A stretch of DNA of 57,638 bases from Chlorobiaceae bacterium (GCA_013334525.1 JAAXXK010000002.1:68056-125693), one strand, 5' to 3'; shown: positions 44,883-55,128, counted from the stretch's first letter. The notes: a model not told the origin generated them from the letters alone. A program made the numbers and translations.

Positions 44883-47813
44883 TCAGACGATGAACACCTC
44901 GGCGTCCATGGGAAACGCCGTCGCCAATCCGGTAAGGACGATCGGTTGCATCTCATGGCCGGCATCGGTCACGCTATCCGGCGAGGCCACGGTTGTCGAA
45001 TCATATTCCCATTCTGAAAGGGCGTGAGCCGCCAGGGCCTGACTCGTCGATCCGCTCCCTGAGCTCGAAATAAGCCCGGTAGCCCCTACCGCCTGGGCCG
45101 TTGTCGTCAGGATATTTTCCAGCTGCCCGAGGGACCATGCCGACGAGAAATCGGCTTTTGCCGACAGGAGCAACGCGGCCGCCCCGGCGACATAAGGCGT
45201 AGCCATCGACGTTCCGCTCATGATCGCATACCCCCCGCCTTTATAGGTACTGAAAACGAACACCCCGGGAGCATCGACAAAGTCGAATGGAACTGTCGTG
45301 CCGGCATCGTTGCTGAACGACGCCACGATATTGGTGCTGTCGACTGCCCCGACAGCGATGCCTCCGGTGGTTTTTGCCAGCACGGCCGGGTAGGTAGGCG
45401 ACGCCTGGTAGTCGTTGCCTGAAGCCATGCAAACGATGACACCATGGTTGATGGCGTAGGCGATGGCGCCGGAAAGATCGGCGGATGCGGCGCCGAATGC
45501 TCCCAGGGACATATTGATGACGTTAGCGCCGTTATTGACGGCATACATGACACCGGCGGCCACACCTGCGAACGAGCCACTGCCGGAAGCGCTCAACACC
45601 TTGACCGGCATGATGGTTGCGTCATAGGCAACACCAGTCACTCCGTAGCCGTTGTTCAGGCCTGCTATGATTCCTGAGACGTGCGTACCATGACCGTGGT
45701 CATCGAACGCGTAACCGTCGTTATTGACAAAATCATAGCCGTATATGTCATCGACATAACCGTTTTTATCGTCATCAATGCCGTTGCCCGCAACCTCAAG
45801 CTTGTTTATCCAGATGTTCCGGCCAAGCTCACTGTGCGTGTAATCGACTCCGGTATCGATGACAGCCACGACGACCCCCTTGCCGGTATAGCCGGCCTGC
45901 CAGGCATCCGGCGCCTGGACATCGTTGAGGCCCCAATCCCAGTTTCCATAACCGTCGCCAAAGAGCGGAGCATCGCTGATGACCTTGCCGGTCGCCTTTT
46001 CCAGCATTGCATCAACATTGAGCAGTCCGTACCCTGATGTCGTATTCCATGAGACACTCGAAGCGATTGTCTTGAAATCGTAGGTGGAGGTGCCTGCAAA
46101 ACTGTTGCCGGCAAGGTCGACGACTGTTCCCTGGGCAAAGGTCACAAAATACTGGGTGTTGTTGGCCAGGCTGTTGACCGGATCGATCACGAGCTTGCTG
46201 CCGGAGAAGGCGAGCCTGCTGCTGGATGCGACGTTGAAGCTTTCCAGGACCGAGCCGGTTGTCGATCCGCTGTGGATTTCAATCAATCCGGCCCCGGCTT
46301 TGACAGCCTCGCTGAAAGTCAGGGTGATGTTGGTTCCAACCGCAACACCTGTAGTTCCATCGACAGGAGTGAAGCTGGTGACCGTCGGAGCAGTGGTGTC
46401 GGCGGCAACCGTCTTGAAGTCGTATGTTGAGGTACCTGCATAACTGTTGCCGGCAAGGTCTGCGACCGCTCCTGTGCCCAGGGTCACATAGTACTGTGTA
46501 TTGTTGGCAAGGTTGTTGACCGGATCGATCGTCAGGGTAGTTCCCGAGAAGGCGAGCCTGCCGCTCGTTGCGACATTGAAGCTCTCGACCACGCTCCCGG
46601 TCGCCGATCCGCTGTGGATTTCGATCAGCCCGGTACCGGCCTTGACCGACTCGCTGAAGGTCAGGGAGATATTGGTGCCTACAGCGATGCCGGTGCTTCC
46701 GTCTGCTGGAGTAAAGCTCGTAACGGTCGGGGCGACGATGTCGCCGACAATAGTCTTGAAGTCGTATGTGGAAGTACCTGCGTAACTGTTGCCTGCGATG
46801 TCGAGAACCGTTCCCTTCGACAGGGTTACAAAGTACTGGGTGTTATTGGAAAGGTTGTTGACCGGATCAATCGTCAGGGTTGTTCCCGAGAAGGCTATCC
46901 TGCTGCTCGTTGCGACGTTGAAGCTTTCAAAAACGGCTCCCGTCGCCGATCCGCTGTGGATTTCGATCACCCCCGATCCGGCTTTGACCGATTCGCTGAA
47001 GGTAAGGATGATGTTGGTTGCCAACGCCACATTTGTGCTTCCATCGGAAGGAGTGAAGCTTCTGACCGTCGGAGCGACGATATCGCCGGCAAAGGTCCTG
47101 AAGTCATAGGTGGATGTGCCCGCATAGCTGTTGCCGACAAGGTCGACGACCGTCCCCTTTGACAGGGTTACAAAGTACTGGGTGTTATTGGAAAGGTTTT
47201 TGACCGGATCGATCGTCAGGGTGCTGCCCGAGAAGGAGATCCTGCTGCTCGTTGCGACGTTGAAGCTTTCAAAAACGGCTCCCGTCGCCGATCCGCTGTG
47301 GATTTCGATCTTCCCTGCCCCGGCCTTGACCGGTTCGCTGAAGGTCAGGACTATGTTGGTTGCCAATGCGACATTCGAGCTTCCATCGGAGGGGCTGAAG
47401 CTTCTGACGGTCGGTGCAAAAACGTCGGATATGATTCTGGCTGCGGAGGTCGACAATTCACCCTCACCCATCGGAGGAACAATGGCCTGAATATCCTTGA
47501 AAAATGGGTTGAAGTTAAATCCGGGGAAAAAACCTGAAGAAGCAGGAGCACCATTGTTTGAAGCTCCGTAGATCAGCTCTCGGGGTATGGAAGAGTAATA
47601 ACTGAAAGAGTGCAGGGAGTTCGTAAAGGGATCGCTGTTGTCTGAAAAACCGATGCTTCTGAAATGCGAAGCCCCAATCTCCTTCATCTCTGCATTCATG
47701 AGGTTTTCACCTCTACCGGCAGCGTCGTTATCCGTTTCTGGAGCCCTGACGCGCTCTGGTCCCGTCAACATGACATTCTTAAGCATAATCAAGGGAGTCT
47801 TAATTTGATTCAT
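44883..47813 (-). CDS. Subtilisin-like serine protease with four Ig-like (Big_5/SbsA) repeats
   Basis: A protein of about 976 residues. The N-terminal 130 residues are of unknown type with no signal peptide. Then come four tandem Ig-like domains of 114 residues (APTVxSFxPxDG...STYDFKT), then a subtilase domain with Asp in VAVIDTGVDY, His in DHGHGTHVSG and Ser in GTSMATPYVAG, and a short tail ending EVFIV. Catalytic residues are complete. An acidic residue followed by hydrophobics at the extreme C terminus is the known motif of type I secreted proteases, which would explain the missing signal peptide. The start is uncertain: ATGs at 47813, 47786 and 47699 (the last with AGAGG upstream) are all possible. 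Confidence 0.85.
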   Translation of the reverse strand: MNQIKTPLIMLKNVMLTGPERVRAPETDNDAAGRGENLMNAEMKEIGASHFRSIGFSDNSDPFTNSLHSFSYYSSIPRELIYGASNNGAPASSGFFPGFNFNPFFKDIQAIVPPMGEGELSTSAARIISDVFAPTVRSFSPSDGSSNVALATNIVLTFSEPVKAGAGKIEIHSGSATGAVFESFNVATSSRISFSGSTLTIDPVKNLSNNTQYFVTLSKGTVVDLVGNSYAGTSTYDFRTFAGDIVAPTVRSFTPSDGSTNVALATNIILTFSESVKAGSGVIEIHSGSATGAVFESFNVATSSRIAFSGTTLTIDPVNNLSNNTQYFVTLSKGTVLDIAGNSYAGTSTYDFKTIVGDIVAPTVTSFTPADGSTGIAVGTNISLTFSESVKAGTGLIEIHSGSATGSVVESFNVATSGRLAFSGTTLTIDPVNNLANNTQYYVTLGTGAVADLAGNSYAGTSTYDFKTVAADTTAPTVTSFTPVDGTTGVAVGTNITLTFSEAVKAGAGLIEIHSGSTTGSVLESFNVASSSRLAFSGSKLVIDPVNSLANNTQYFVTFAQGTVVDLAGNSFAGTSTYDFKTIASSVSWNTTSGYGLLNVDAMLEKATGKVISDAPLFGDGYGNWDWGLNDVQAPDAWQAGYTGKGVVVAVIDTGVDYTHSELGRNIWINKLEVAGNGIDDDKNGYVDDIYGYDFVNNDGYAFDDHGHGTHVSGIIAGLNNGYGVTGVAYDATIMPVKVLSASGSGSFAGVAAGVMYAVNNGANVINMSLGAFGAASADLSGAIAYAINHGVIVCMASGNDYQASPTYPAVLAKTTGGIAVGAVDSTNIVASFSNDAGTTVPFDFVDAPGVFVFSTYKGGGYAIMSGTSMATPYVAGAAALLLSAKADFSSAWSLGQLENILTTTAQAVGATGLISSSGSGSTSQALAAHALSEWEYDSTTVASPDSVTDAGHEMQPIVLTGLATAFPMDAEVFIV
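46050..47417 (-). repeat. Four tandem 342-bp repeats in the subtilase gene
   Basis: The Ig-like domains are encoded by four in-phase 342-base units. Units 1 and 2 share an exact block of about 70 bases (around 46898-46967 and 47240-47309), showing recent duplication or gene conversion; units 3 and 4 are more diverged but clearly related. Confidence 0.88.
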
Positions 47814-48147
47814 ATGAATCGGTAAAGAACCCTCACTTATATAAAAATACATAAAGGCATCTATAAGTTCCAACACCGATATGATCAAATGCAATTCCCC
47901 CGGCTCCTGACTTACCGCATTACCTCCTCCAGCCCGACAGAAAATCCTTTTGATATTTTCCGGGACAGGATTTGTCACACGGGAAGTAAAGCACCTATAA
48001 ACACTTATATTTTTTTAACTTATAAACTGACCCTCGACACTTTTTCAAAATTGGTTATTTTAGCCTCCGTTATAATCCGGCCGCAGGACAGCTGATGGCA
48101 GGAGGAACTGCATAATTGAGCCACTGAAGAAAATTTTGGGCATCGCA
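47814..48147. promoter_or_regulatory. Divergent region between the subtilase and PAP2 genes
   Basis: A 334-base gap between divergent genes. A 14-bp palindrome (GATTCATATGAATC, 47807-47820) overlaps the likely protease start codon and may be an operator. The AT-rich stretch 48000-48060 is the likeliest promoter area. If a longer protease start is used, part of this region is coding. No other gene is supported. Confidence 0.4.
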
Positions 48148-48765
48148 ATGAACGAGCGACAACAAGAACAACTCCTGCTGCTGACAGCCACCCTGTTCTG
48201 CATCGCCTCCTTTTTTCTCTTCGATGCGCCCGTTGCCCGGTTTTTCAGCCAGTTCAGCGACCCGATCTGGCGTAAATCATGGAAAGCAGTTACCAACGCC
48301 GGAGAGTCGCAGTGGTATCTTGTCGGAGGGCTCGCCCTCTTTGCCGTGTACCGGAACAGAAACCGGCGAGCCGCAATGTCAGGACTGTTCCTGTTCAACA
48401 CGGTCGCCCTGTCCGGACTTACCGCTGATCTCCTGAAATTCATCTTCGGAAGGGCCCGGCCCAAAATGCTGCTGGAACACGGTATCTACGGCTTCGGTTT
48501 TTTCCATGCCGATCACCCGTGGACTTCGTTTCCTTCCGGCCATTCGGCCACAGCCCTGAGCGTAGCCCTGACACTGTCTCTGATACTGCCTCGCTTCAGG
48601 CTGGCGTTCATGGCCGGCGGAATACTCGTCGCCGCCAGCCGGGTAGTGCTCTGCCAGCACTACCCGAGCGATGTCGTGGCGGGCTCCATGCTCGGCGTCG
48701 TGACGGTCACTTTGCTTTACCAACGATATTTCCGGACGGCACTCGATGAAGCCCGAACCATATAA
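48148..48765 (+). CDS. PAP2-family phosphatase
   Basis: A 205-residue membrane phosphatase with the three PAP2 motifs: KFIFGRARP, PSGHSATA and SRVVLCQHYPSDVVAG. It probably dephosphorylates a polyprenyl-diphosphate or lipid A phosphate. Its end overlaps the next gene by 20 bases. First gene of the four-gene glycosylation operon. Confidence 0.92.
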   Translation: MNERQQEQLLLLTATLFCIASFFLFDAPVARFFSQFSDPIWRKSWKAVTNAGESQWYLVGGLALFAVYRNRNRRAAMSGLFLFNTVALSGLTADLLKFIFGRARPKMLLEHGIYGFGFFHADHPWTSFPSGHSATALSVALTLSLILPRFRLAFMAGGILVAASRVVLCQHYPSDVVAGSMLGVVTVTLLYQRYFRTALDEARTI

Positions 48766-50311
48766 CCTGAACCGGAACACCCTGCTCTGGGGCCTCGGCA
48801 TCCTCATCTTCCTGAGTTTTTTTGCCGGGCTTGGTTCAGGCCCGCTGTTCGATGTCGACGAAGGTGCCTTCAGCGAAGCCACCCGGGAAATGCTCGTCTC
48901 GAAAAACTACCTGACCACCTACCTGAACGGCCTGCCCCGTTTCGACAAGCCGATCCTGATATACTGGCTGCAGTTGCTTTCTCTCAAAACGTTCGGCATC
49001 AACGAGCTCGCTTTCCGCCTGCCATCGGCCATCGCTGCGGCCGTCTGGACGGTGACCACATATCTCTTTGTCCGCAGGGAACGTAACGAAAACGAGGCGT
49101 TGCTGTCCACAGCCCTTCTGGCACTTTCGCTGCAAGTCTCGATCATCGCCAAGGCGGCCATCGCCGACGCACTGCTCAACGCCTGCCTTGCCGTGAGCCT
49201 GCTGGCCATCTTCCGTTACTGGCGCGACAAGAGGAGATCGTCGATCTACATCGCCTTCACGGCCATAGGGCTGGGAGTGCTTGCCAAGGGCCCCATCGCC
49301 ATCCTTATCCCTGTCGCGGTATCTTTGCCCTTCTTCGTGATTCAGGGAGAGGCGAAAGCCTGGTTCAGGGCCGTGCTCAACCCGACGGCCATCGCCCTGT
49401 TCCTGGTGATCGTGCTGCCCTGGTACACGCTCGAATACATGGACCAGGGACAGGCGTTCATCGACGGATTCTTCATGAAGCACAACGTGGGTCGCTTCAG
49501 CGGATCGATGGAGGGACACTCGGGTTCACTCTACTACTACCTGCCGGTCGTGCTTGTGGGCATCATGCCTTCGACAGGCCTTTTCCTGGCCGCCATCCCA
49601 AAGGTCCGGTCACGGCTTGCCGATCCGCTTTACCGGTTCTGCCTGATCTGGTTCTGCTTCGTGTTTCTCTTTTTCTCGCTCTCCGGGACCAAACTTCCCC
49701 ACTACATGATATACGGCTACACGCCGCTGTTCATTATCCTGGGCTACGAGCTGTCGAAGTCGCCGCGCCCATGGCTTCACGCCCTGTGGCCGGCAGGAAT
49801 GCTGCTGATCCTTGCCGCTGTGCCGGTGATCGTGGAAAAGGTGATGCCGACGATGACGAGCCTGTTCGTCCGGACGCAGCTTCAGGGGCTCCTTGACCAA
49901 ATGGCTGTCAGCCGGTTTTCGCTGCTCATGGTTGCCGCGGCGATACTCTGCATGCTTTTCCAGGCACTGCCGTTCATTGCGCCCTCGCTGCGCTTTGTCC
50001 TGGGAGGGGCGCTCCTGACCTTTTCGTTCAATTTCCTTGCCATGCCGATGGCCGCCAGGGTGATGCAGGAACCCGTCAGGGAAGCTGCGTCCGTGGCCAG
50101 GAAGGGAGGGCTCAAAATCGTGATGTGGAAAGTCTATTACCCCTCTTTTTTAGTATATTCGGGATCATTTGCCGAACGACGACGCCCTGAACCGGGAGAG
50201 GTCATGCTGACAAACATCGACCACGTCGACGATTTCGGGCGGAGCGAACGCCTGTACGGGAAGTATGGAATAATTCTGGCAAGAGTGCCAGGCCAAAAAT
50301 CACCCCGATGA
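48746..50311 (+). CDS. ArnT/GT39-like membrane glycosyltransferase
   Basis: A 521-residue, multi-TM protein of the dolichyl-phosphate-mannose:protein mannosyltransferase/ArnT group. DVDEGAFSEATREML holds the first-loop acidic catalytic residues, and FDKPILIYWLQ is typical. Such enzymes use polyprenyl-phosphate sugars on the periplasmic face to decorate lipid A or proteins. Overlaps PAP2 (20 bases) and the GT2 gene (4 bases). Confidence 0.9.
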   Translation: MKPEPYNLNRNTLLWGLGILIFLSFFAGLGSGPLFDVDEGAFSEATREMLVSKNYLTTYLNGLPRFDKPILIYWLQLLSLKTFGINELAFRLPSAIAAAVWTVTTYLFVRRERNENEALLSTALLALSLQVSIIAKAAIADALLNACLAVSLLAIFRYWRDKRRSSIYIAFTAIGLGVLAKGPIAILIPVAVSLPFFVIQGEAKAWFRAVLNPTAIALFLVIVLPWYTLEYMDQGQAFIDGFFMKHNVGRFSGSMEGHSGSLYYYLPVVLVGIMPSTGLFLAAIPKVRSRLADPLYRFCLIWFCFVFLFFSLSGTKLPHYMIYGYTPLFIILGYELSKSPRPWLHALWPAGMLLILAAVPVIVEKVMPTMTSLFVRTQLQGLLDQMAVSRFSLLMVAAAILCMLFQALPFIAPSLRFVLGGALLTFSFNFLAMPMAARVMQEPVREAASVARKGGLKIVMWKVYYPSFLVYSGSFAERRRPEPGEVMLTNIDHVDDFGRSERLYGKYGIILARVPGQKSPR

Positions 50312-51243
50312 AACTGTCTGTCGTCATACCGGTCATGAACGAGGCCGAAAGCATCAAACCACTGTTCGATGCCCTTGCCTCTTCACTCTCCGGCATCGAT
50401 CACGAAATCGTACTGGTCGACGACGGCTCTACGGACTCCACGGTTGCCGATATTGAAAAGTATGCGCCATCGAACGCCAGGCTGGTCGTACTCAACAAGA
50501 ACTACGGCCAGACCCTTGCCCTGTCAGCCGGCATCGACCAGGCCCAGGGAGATCTGATCGCCACCATGGACGGTGACCTGCAGAACGACCCCTCCGACAT
50601 CCCGATGATGATCCGCCTGCTTGAAGAGCGCGGACTTGACGTCGTTGCCGGCCGGCGGGCAGGCAGGCAGGATGGAATGCTGCTGCGAAAAATCCCCAGC
50701 AAGATCGCCAATGCCCTGATCAGGAACATGACCAACGTGCATATCCGGGACTACGGCTGCACACTGAAGGTATTCAAAAAGGATGTCGCCAAGAACCTTG
50801 GCCTGTATGGGGAGCTGCACCGGTTTATCCCTGTGCTCGTGCAGCTGTACGGAGGGAAAATGGAAGAGGTCGACGTCAAACACCACGCGAGGAAGTTCGG
50901 CAACTCCAAATACGGTATCGACAGGACCCTGAAGGTGATGAGCGACCTGCTTTTCATGGTGTTCTTCCAGAAATATGGCCAGAAACCCATGCATCTGTTC
51001 GGCTCGCTCGGCTTCTTCACCCTGTTCGCCGGCCTGGGCATCGATCTCTACCTGCTGGCGGTGAAGATTCTCGGCCATGATATCGGCGGGCGCCCGCTGC
51101 TGAGCCTCGGGGTCATATTGACCTTCATCGGAATCCAGTTGATCACCACCGGCTTCATCGCCGAGTTCATCATGCGCACCTACTACGAATCGCAGAACAA
51201 GAAACCCTATATCATCCGACAGATCGTTGACAAAGAGCAGTAG
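50308..51243 (+). CDS. Polyprenyl-phosphate glycosyltransferase (GT2, ArnC/DPM1-like)
   Basis: A 311-residue protein: GT2 catalytic domain (SVVIPVMNEAESI, VLVDDGSTDST, ATMDGDLQNDP) and two C-terminal TM helices (about 231-252 and 266-290). It transfers a sugar from a nucleotide donor to undecaprenyl phosphate on the cytoplasmic face, making the donor for the GT39-like enzyme next to it. It overlaps both neighbours. Confidence 0.94.
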   Translation: MKLSVVIPVMNEAESIKPLFDALASSLSGIDHEIVLVDDGSTDSTVADIEKYAPSNARLVVLNKNYGQTLALSAGIDQAQGDLIATMDGDLQNDPSDIPMMIRLLEERGLDVVAGRRAGRQDGMLLRKIPSKIANALIRNMTNVHIRDYGCTLKVFKKDVAKNLGLYGELHRFIPVLVQLYGGKMEEVDVKHHARKFGNSKYGIDRTLKVMSDLLFMVFFQKYGQKPMHLFGSLGFFTLFAGLGIDLYLLAVKILGHDIGGRPLLSLGVILTFIGIQLITTGFIAEFIMRTYYESQNKKPYIIRQIVDKEQ

Positions 51244-52129
51244 TTTCAAGGGCAAATTCCTCAAGGTAGCGTTCCAGGTCCTGCTTACCGTGGCCGCCCT
51301 GTCGATCGTGCTGAGCAAGACCGATCTGCCCCGGCTGACGGCGATCATCCGCAATGCCAATCCATGGTATCTCGTTGCGGCGCTCCTGTTTTTCAACCTC
51401 TCCAAGCTCGCGAACGCCCTGAGGCTCAACCGGTTTTTCGGCTCGATCGGCCTGAATCTTTCGACCTGGTACAACCTGAAGCTCTACTATCTGGGCATGT
51501 TCTACAACCTCTTCCTGCCAGGCGGCATCGGGGGTGACGGCTACAAGATCTACGTCCTGAACAAAAATCACGACGTAACGGCGATGAACATCTTCAATGC
51601 GGTGTTCTGGGACAGGGTCAGCGGAATTTTCGCCCTCGTGTTCCTGTCAGCGGTGCTGCTCGTGCCCAGCTCCTTCGCCATTCTCTATCCCGCCCAGGTT
51701 CACTGGGTATGGATGATTGCCATCGCAGCATATCCGTTGTCGCTGCTCCTGACCAGGCTCTTCTACCGGCAGTTCATGCCGGTCTTTATGATGACTGCCC
51801 TGGAATCGATCATCGTTCAGGGCGCCCAGGTGATCTCGGCATGGTTCATTCTCATGGCCCTTTCTGCTACGTCGCATCAGATCGACTTTCTGGCCATCTT
51901 CCTGGTTTCGACCATCGCGACCATCCTTCCGCTCACCATCGGGGGGGCAGGCGCAAGGGAAGCCACATTCTTTTATGCGCTCAGCCACCTCGGGCTCGAC
52001 GCCAACATCGGTGTTGCCCTTTCGTTGATATTCTTCGCCATTTCGGCCCTCTCCTCCCTGGCAGGAATCCTCTCCAGACTCAGGCACGAAAACAGCACGA
52101 CCAACGCAGAACAGCAAAGCACCGCATGA
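51227..52129 (+). CDS. Flippase-like integral membrane protein (UPF0104/LPG synthase TM family)
   Basis: A 300-residue protein with seven or eight TM segments and motifs of the flippase-like domain family (LALRLNRFF-type loop, FLPGGIGGDGYK, IGGAGAREATFFY). Relatives include the membrane domain of MprF and archaeal AglD. In this operon it may flip the polyprenyl-phosphate sugar. It begins at a TTG within the end of the GT2 gene. Confidence 0.85.
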   Translation: MTKSSSFKGKFLKVAFQVLLTVAALSIVLSKTDLPRLTAIIRNANPWYLVAALLFFNLSKLANALRLNRFFGSIGLNLSTWYNLKLYYLGMFYNLFLPGGIGGDGYKIYVLNKNHDVTAMNIFNAVFWDRVSGIFALVFLSAVLLVPSSFAILYPAQVHWVWMIAIAAYPLSLLLTRLFYRQFMPVFMMTALESIIVQGAQVISAWFILMALSATSHQIDFLAIFLVSTIATILPLTIGGAGAREATFFYALSHLGLDANIGVALSLIFFAISALSSLAGILSRLRHENSTTNAEQQSTA

Positions 52130-52216
52130 AAGGGTGGCTGTGATATCAGCTGACGGCAGGTTGTGTATGGAAGGGGAAAAAGCAGGCGTTGCGGGAGACA
52201 ACTGATGGAAAGCTCT

Positions 52217-53923
52217 TCAGACGATCGACATATCTTTGAGACGCAGCTGAACGTACTCCCTTCCGTTCCAGTTCTTCTTTTCCGGAATGCATACCAGCAA
52301 AACGCGCGGGCTGCCTTCGTAACGATCAAAATCAGCGAAGATATCCGGCCGATCGAATCCGATGACCTCAAACGAGGGGCTCCGCCCTGACTGAACCATG
52401 AATTTGACATGCCGCTCCTTAAGCAGTTTCGGCTTGCCGACAAGACGGCAGGGGGTAGTGACAAAGAGCGGTTCACGGTTTCCGAAACCGAACGGGGAAA
52501 ACTGTTCGAGAACCTTCATGAATTTCGGCGTGATATCTTCCAGCGCCAGCTCAGCATCGATAAGAAGCTCCTTCTGACGCGCTTCGACGGAAAGCTGCTC
52601 ACTGCATACCTCGTCGAACCGTTTCCTGAAGGCCGAGAGTTGTTCCGGCCTCAGGGTCAGTCCGGCGGCCTGGTGGTGACCTCCGAACTGATCGAGATGC
52701 TCGCTGCACTCCTGAAGGACGTCATAGATGTTCAGGTTCTCGACACTCCTTACCGAGCCCTTGATCAGGCCGTTCATCCGTCCCATGATCACGGTGGGCA
52801 GACCGTACTTGTCGAGAATTTTGGAGGCAACGATCCCCAGCACGCCCAGATGCCACTCCTCGTCGTAGAGCACGATAGACGAACAGAAACTTGCGCAATG
52901 CCCCGCGACCATCGATTCGGCTTTAGCCGTAATGCCCGCGTCGATCTCGCGTCGGCGGGTGTTCATCTCTTCAAGTTCTGCCGCATAACGGCGAGCCTCT
53001 TCCTGGCCTGACGAAAGCATCCACTTTATGGCGGTATGGGCAGATTCCATCCGGCCTGCGGCATTGATCCGGGGAGCTATGCCGAACGTGATGTTCATCA
53101 TGACGAAATCGGCAGGAACGACCTTGATGAATGAAGCCATTTCGCTGAGGCTCGCCCTCGGCGAGGAACGTATCAGTTTAATCCCTTCGCTGAGATAGGC
53201 ACGGTTCTCCTGCTGCAGCGAAACCAGGTCGGCGGCAGTGGCGATAGCGACAAAGTCAAGATAGCGTGACCAGCACTCCCGGTCTCCCCCTTCAGTTTCA
53301 ACGATAGCCTGGATAAGCTTGAGGGCTACGCCGCAGCCGCAAAGTTCCCTGAAAGGATAGCCGTTTCCCTTGACTTTGGGATTGAGGATGGCATAGGCAT
53401 CGGGAAGCCCGTCGGCTTCGTGGTGGTCACATACGATGACCTCGATCCCCTTCGCCTTGCACTGGCTGACCTCCTCTATGGCACGAACGCCACAGTCAAC
53501 CGTAACGATGAGGCTCACCTTGCGCTCCACGGCGAATGCGATTCCTGCCTCCGACAGGCCATAGCCTTCCGTGAACCGGTCATTGATGTAATGGCAGACA
53601 TCGGCGCCCCTTTCAAGCAGGAACAGCGAAAGCACGGCCGTACCCGTAGTACCGTCAACGTCGTAATCCCCATAGATCATGATCCGTTCACCATCGGCGA
53701 CCGCCCTGAGTATGCGCTCAACCGCCCGTTCCATGTGCAGGAACAGAAATGGTGAAGGAACATCGTCAAGGGATGGGCGGAAAAACAGACGGGCCTCCTC
53801 AAAGCTCGAAATACCGCGATTGCAGAGCGAAGCCGCAATGGGATTGCTGACGTTGATCGCCTCTGAAAGAGTTTGAACCAGAGACGGGTCAGGCTCAAGA
53901 CGGGTCCAACGGTATCGTTTCAT
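52217..53923 (-). CDS. recJ: Single-stranded-DNA exonuclease RecJ
   Basis: A 5'-3' ssDNA exonuclease of recombination and mismatch repair. The 568-residue protein has the DHH phosphoesterase motifs GDYDVDGTTGT, VTVDCGVRA, CDHHEADG, IAPRINAAGR and, in the DHHA1 domain, FGGHHQAAGLTL, then an OB-like C-terminal domain. AAGGA lies eight bases before the chosen ATG. Divergent from fbp. Confidence 0.96.
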   Translation of the reverse strand: MKRYRWTRLEPDPSLVQTLSEAINVSNPIAASLCNRGISSFEEARLFFRPSLDDVPSPFLFLHMERAVERILRAVADGERIMIYGDYDVDGTTGTAVLSLFLLERGADVCHYINDRFTEGYGLSEAGIAFAVERKVSLIVTVDCGVRAIEEVSQCKAKGIEVIVCDHHEADGLPDAYAILNPKVKGNGYPFRELCGCGVALKLIQAIVETEGGDRECWSRYLDFVAIATAADLVSLQQENRAYLSEGIKLIRSSPRASLSEMASFIKVVPADFVMMNITFGIAPRINAAGRMESAHTAIKWMLSSGQEEARRYAAELEEMNTRRREIDAGITAKAESMVAGHCASFCSSIVLYDEEWHLGVLGIVASKILDKYGLPTVIMGRMNGLIKGSVRSVENLNIYDVLQECSEHLDQFGGHHQAAGLTLRPEQLSAFRKRFDEVCSEQLSVEARQKELLIDAELALEDITPKFMKVLEQFSPFGFGNREPLFVTTPCRLVGKPKLLKERHVKFMVQSGRSPSFEVIGFDRPDIFADFDRYEGSPRVLLVCIPEKKNWNGREYVQLRLKDMSIV

Positions 53924-54107
53924 GAAAGAGTCCTTGAGTCGTGAATACAGGTCGATGAATGTACAGATTATTTCGCGTTTCTGTACGAAAAACTGATTCC
54001 GGCACATGAAAGCCCTGTGTCGTTTGAAATACGGTAGGAAATACTATAAATTTGATGTTATCTCAAGATCACCTCATCGATATTCAACCACTCTGAACGA
54101 CGTTACG

Positions 54108-55109
54108 ATGACCAAGCTAATCACTATCGAAAGCCACTTTCTCAACCAGCAGAAACTCTACCCTGAAGTCAACTCGGAGGTAACCGACCTTCTGAACGAT
54201 GTTGCCTTTGCCGCCAAACTGGTACGGCGGGAGGTCGTAAGGGCGGGCCTTGGGGACATCCTCGGACTTGCCGGCACAACCAACGTCCAGGGAGAAGAGG
54301 TAAAGAAACTCGATCTGTTCGCCAACGATCAGATAATCAGCGCCATCGGTCAGCACGGCAGGTTCGCCATCATGGGTTCCGAGGAGAACGACAGCATCAT
54401 CATCCCGCCGCAGAACGAAACCGGCCATTACGCATTGCTGTTCGATCCGCTCGACGGCTCCTCCAACATCGATGTGAACGTCAGCGTAGGGACCATCTTT
54501 TCCATCTACCACCTCAAAGGCAGCGATCCCGGCAAGGCAAGTCTCGCTGACTGCCTGCAGAACGGCGCCGAGCAGGTTGCGGCCGGCTACGTCATCTACG
54601 GATCTTCGGTTGTACTTGTCTATACAACCGGCCACGGGGTGCACGGATTCACCTACGACCCGACCGTCGGCGAGTTTCTTCTCTCCCACGGGAACATCGT
54701 AACCCCTGAACGCGGCAAATACTACTCGATCAACGAAGGCTCCTGGGCCCAGTTCAACGACAGCACCAAGCGCTACCTCGACTACCTCAAGGAAGAGGAT
54801 GAGGAAACGGGTCGTCCCTACAGCACGCGCTACATCGGCTCCCTGGTCGCCGACTTCCACAGGAACCTGCTGACCGGCGGAATCTTCGTCTACCCGTCCA
54901 CGAACAAGCACAAGAACGGCAAGCTCAGGCTCATGTACGAAGCCAACCCGCTGGCCTTCATCTGCGAACAGGCCGGAGGACGCGCCACCGACGGCGAACG
55001 CAGGATACTCGACATAAAGCCTGAAGAGCTGCATCAGCGCACACCGCTTTACATCGGAAGCCTCAATGACGTCATCACCGCAGAGGAGTTCGAGAAAGGG
55101 CTACGTTAA
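54108..55109 (+). CDS. fbp: Fructose-1,6-bisphosphatase class I
   Basis: Hydrolyses fructose-1,6-bisphosphate for gluconeogenesis, needed to make sugars from the reverse TCA cycle in green sulfur bacteria. The 333-residue protein has GSEEND, the metal-binding [11 protein letters not shown] and [20 protein letters not shown]. The ATG at 54108 was chosen; a 34-codon extension upstream lies in the recJ-fbp promoter region. Confidence 0.96.
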   Translation: MTKLITIESHFLNQQKLYPEVNSEVTDLLNDVAFAAKLVRREVVRAGLGDILGLAGTTNVQGEEVKKLDLFANDQIISAIGQHGRFAIMGSEENDSIIIPPQNETGHYALLFDPLDGSSNIDVNVSVGTIFSIYHLKGSDPGKASLADCLQNGAEQVAAGYVIYGSSVVLVYTTGHGVHGFTYDPTVGEFLLSHGNIVTPERGKYYSINEGSWAQFNDSTKRYLDYLKEEDEETGRPYSTRYIGSLVADFHRNLLTGGIFVYPSTNKHKNGKLRLMYEANPLAFICEQAGGRATDGERRILDIKPEELHQRTPLYIGSLNDVITAEEFEKGLR

Positions 55110-55128
55110 ATCGCAGGAAAATCGACAC

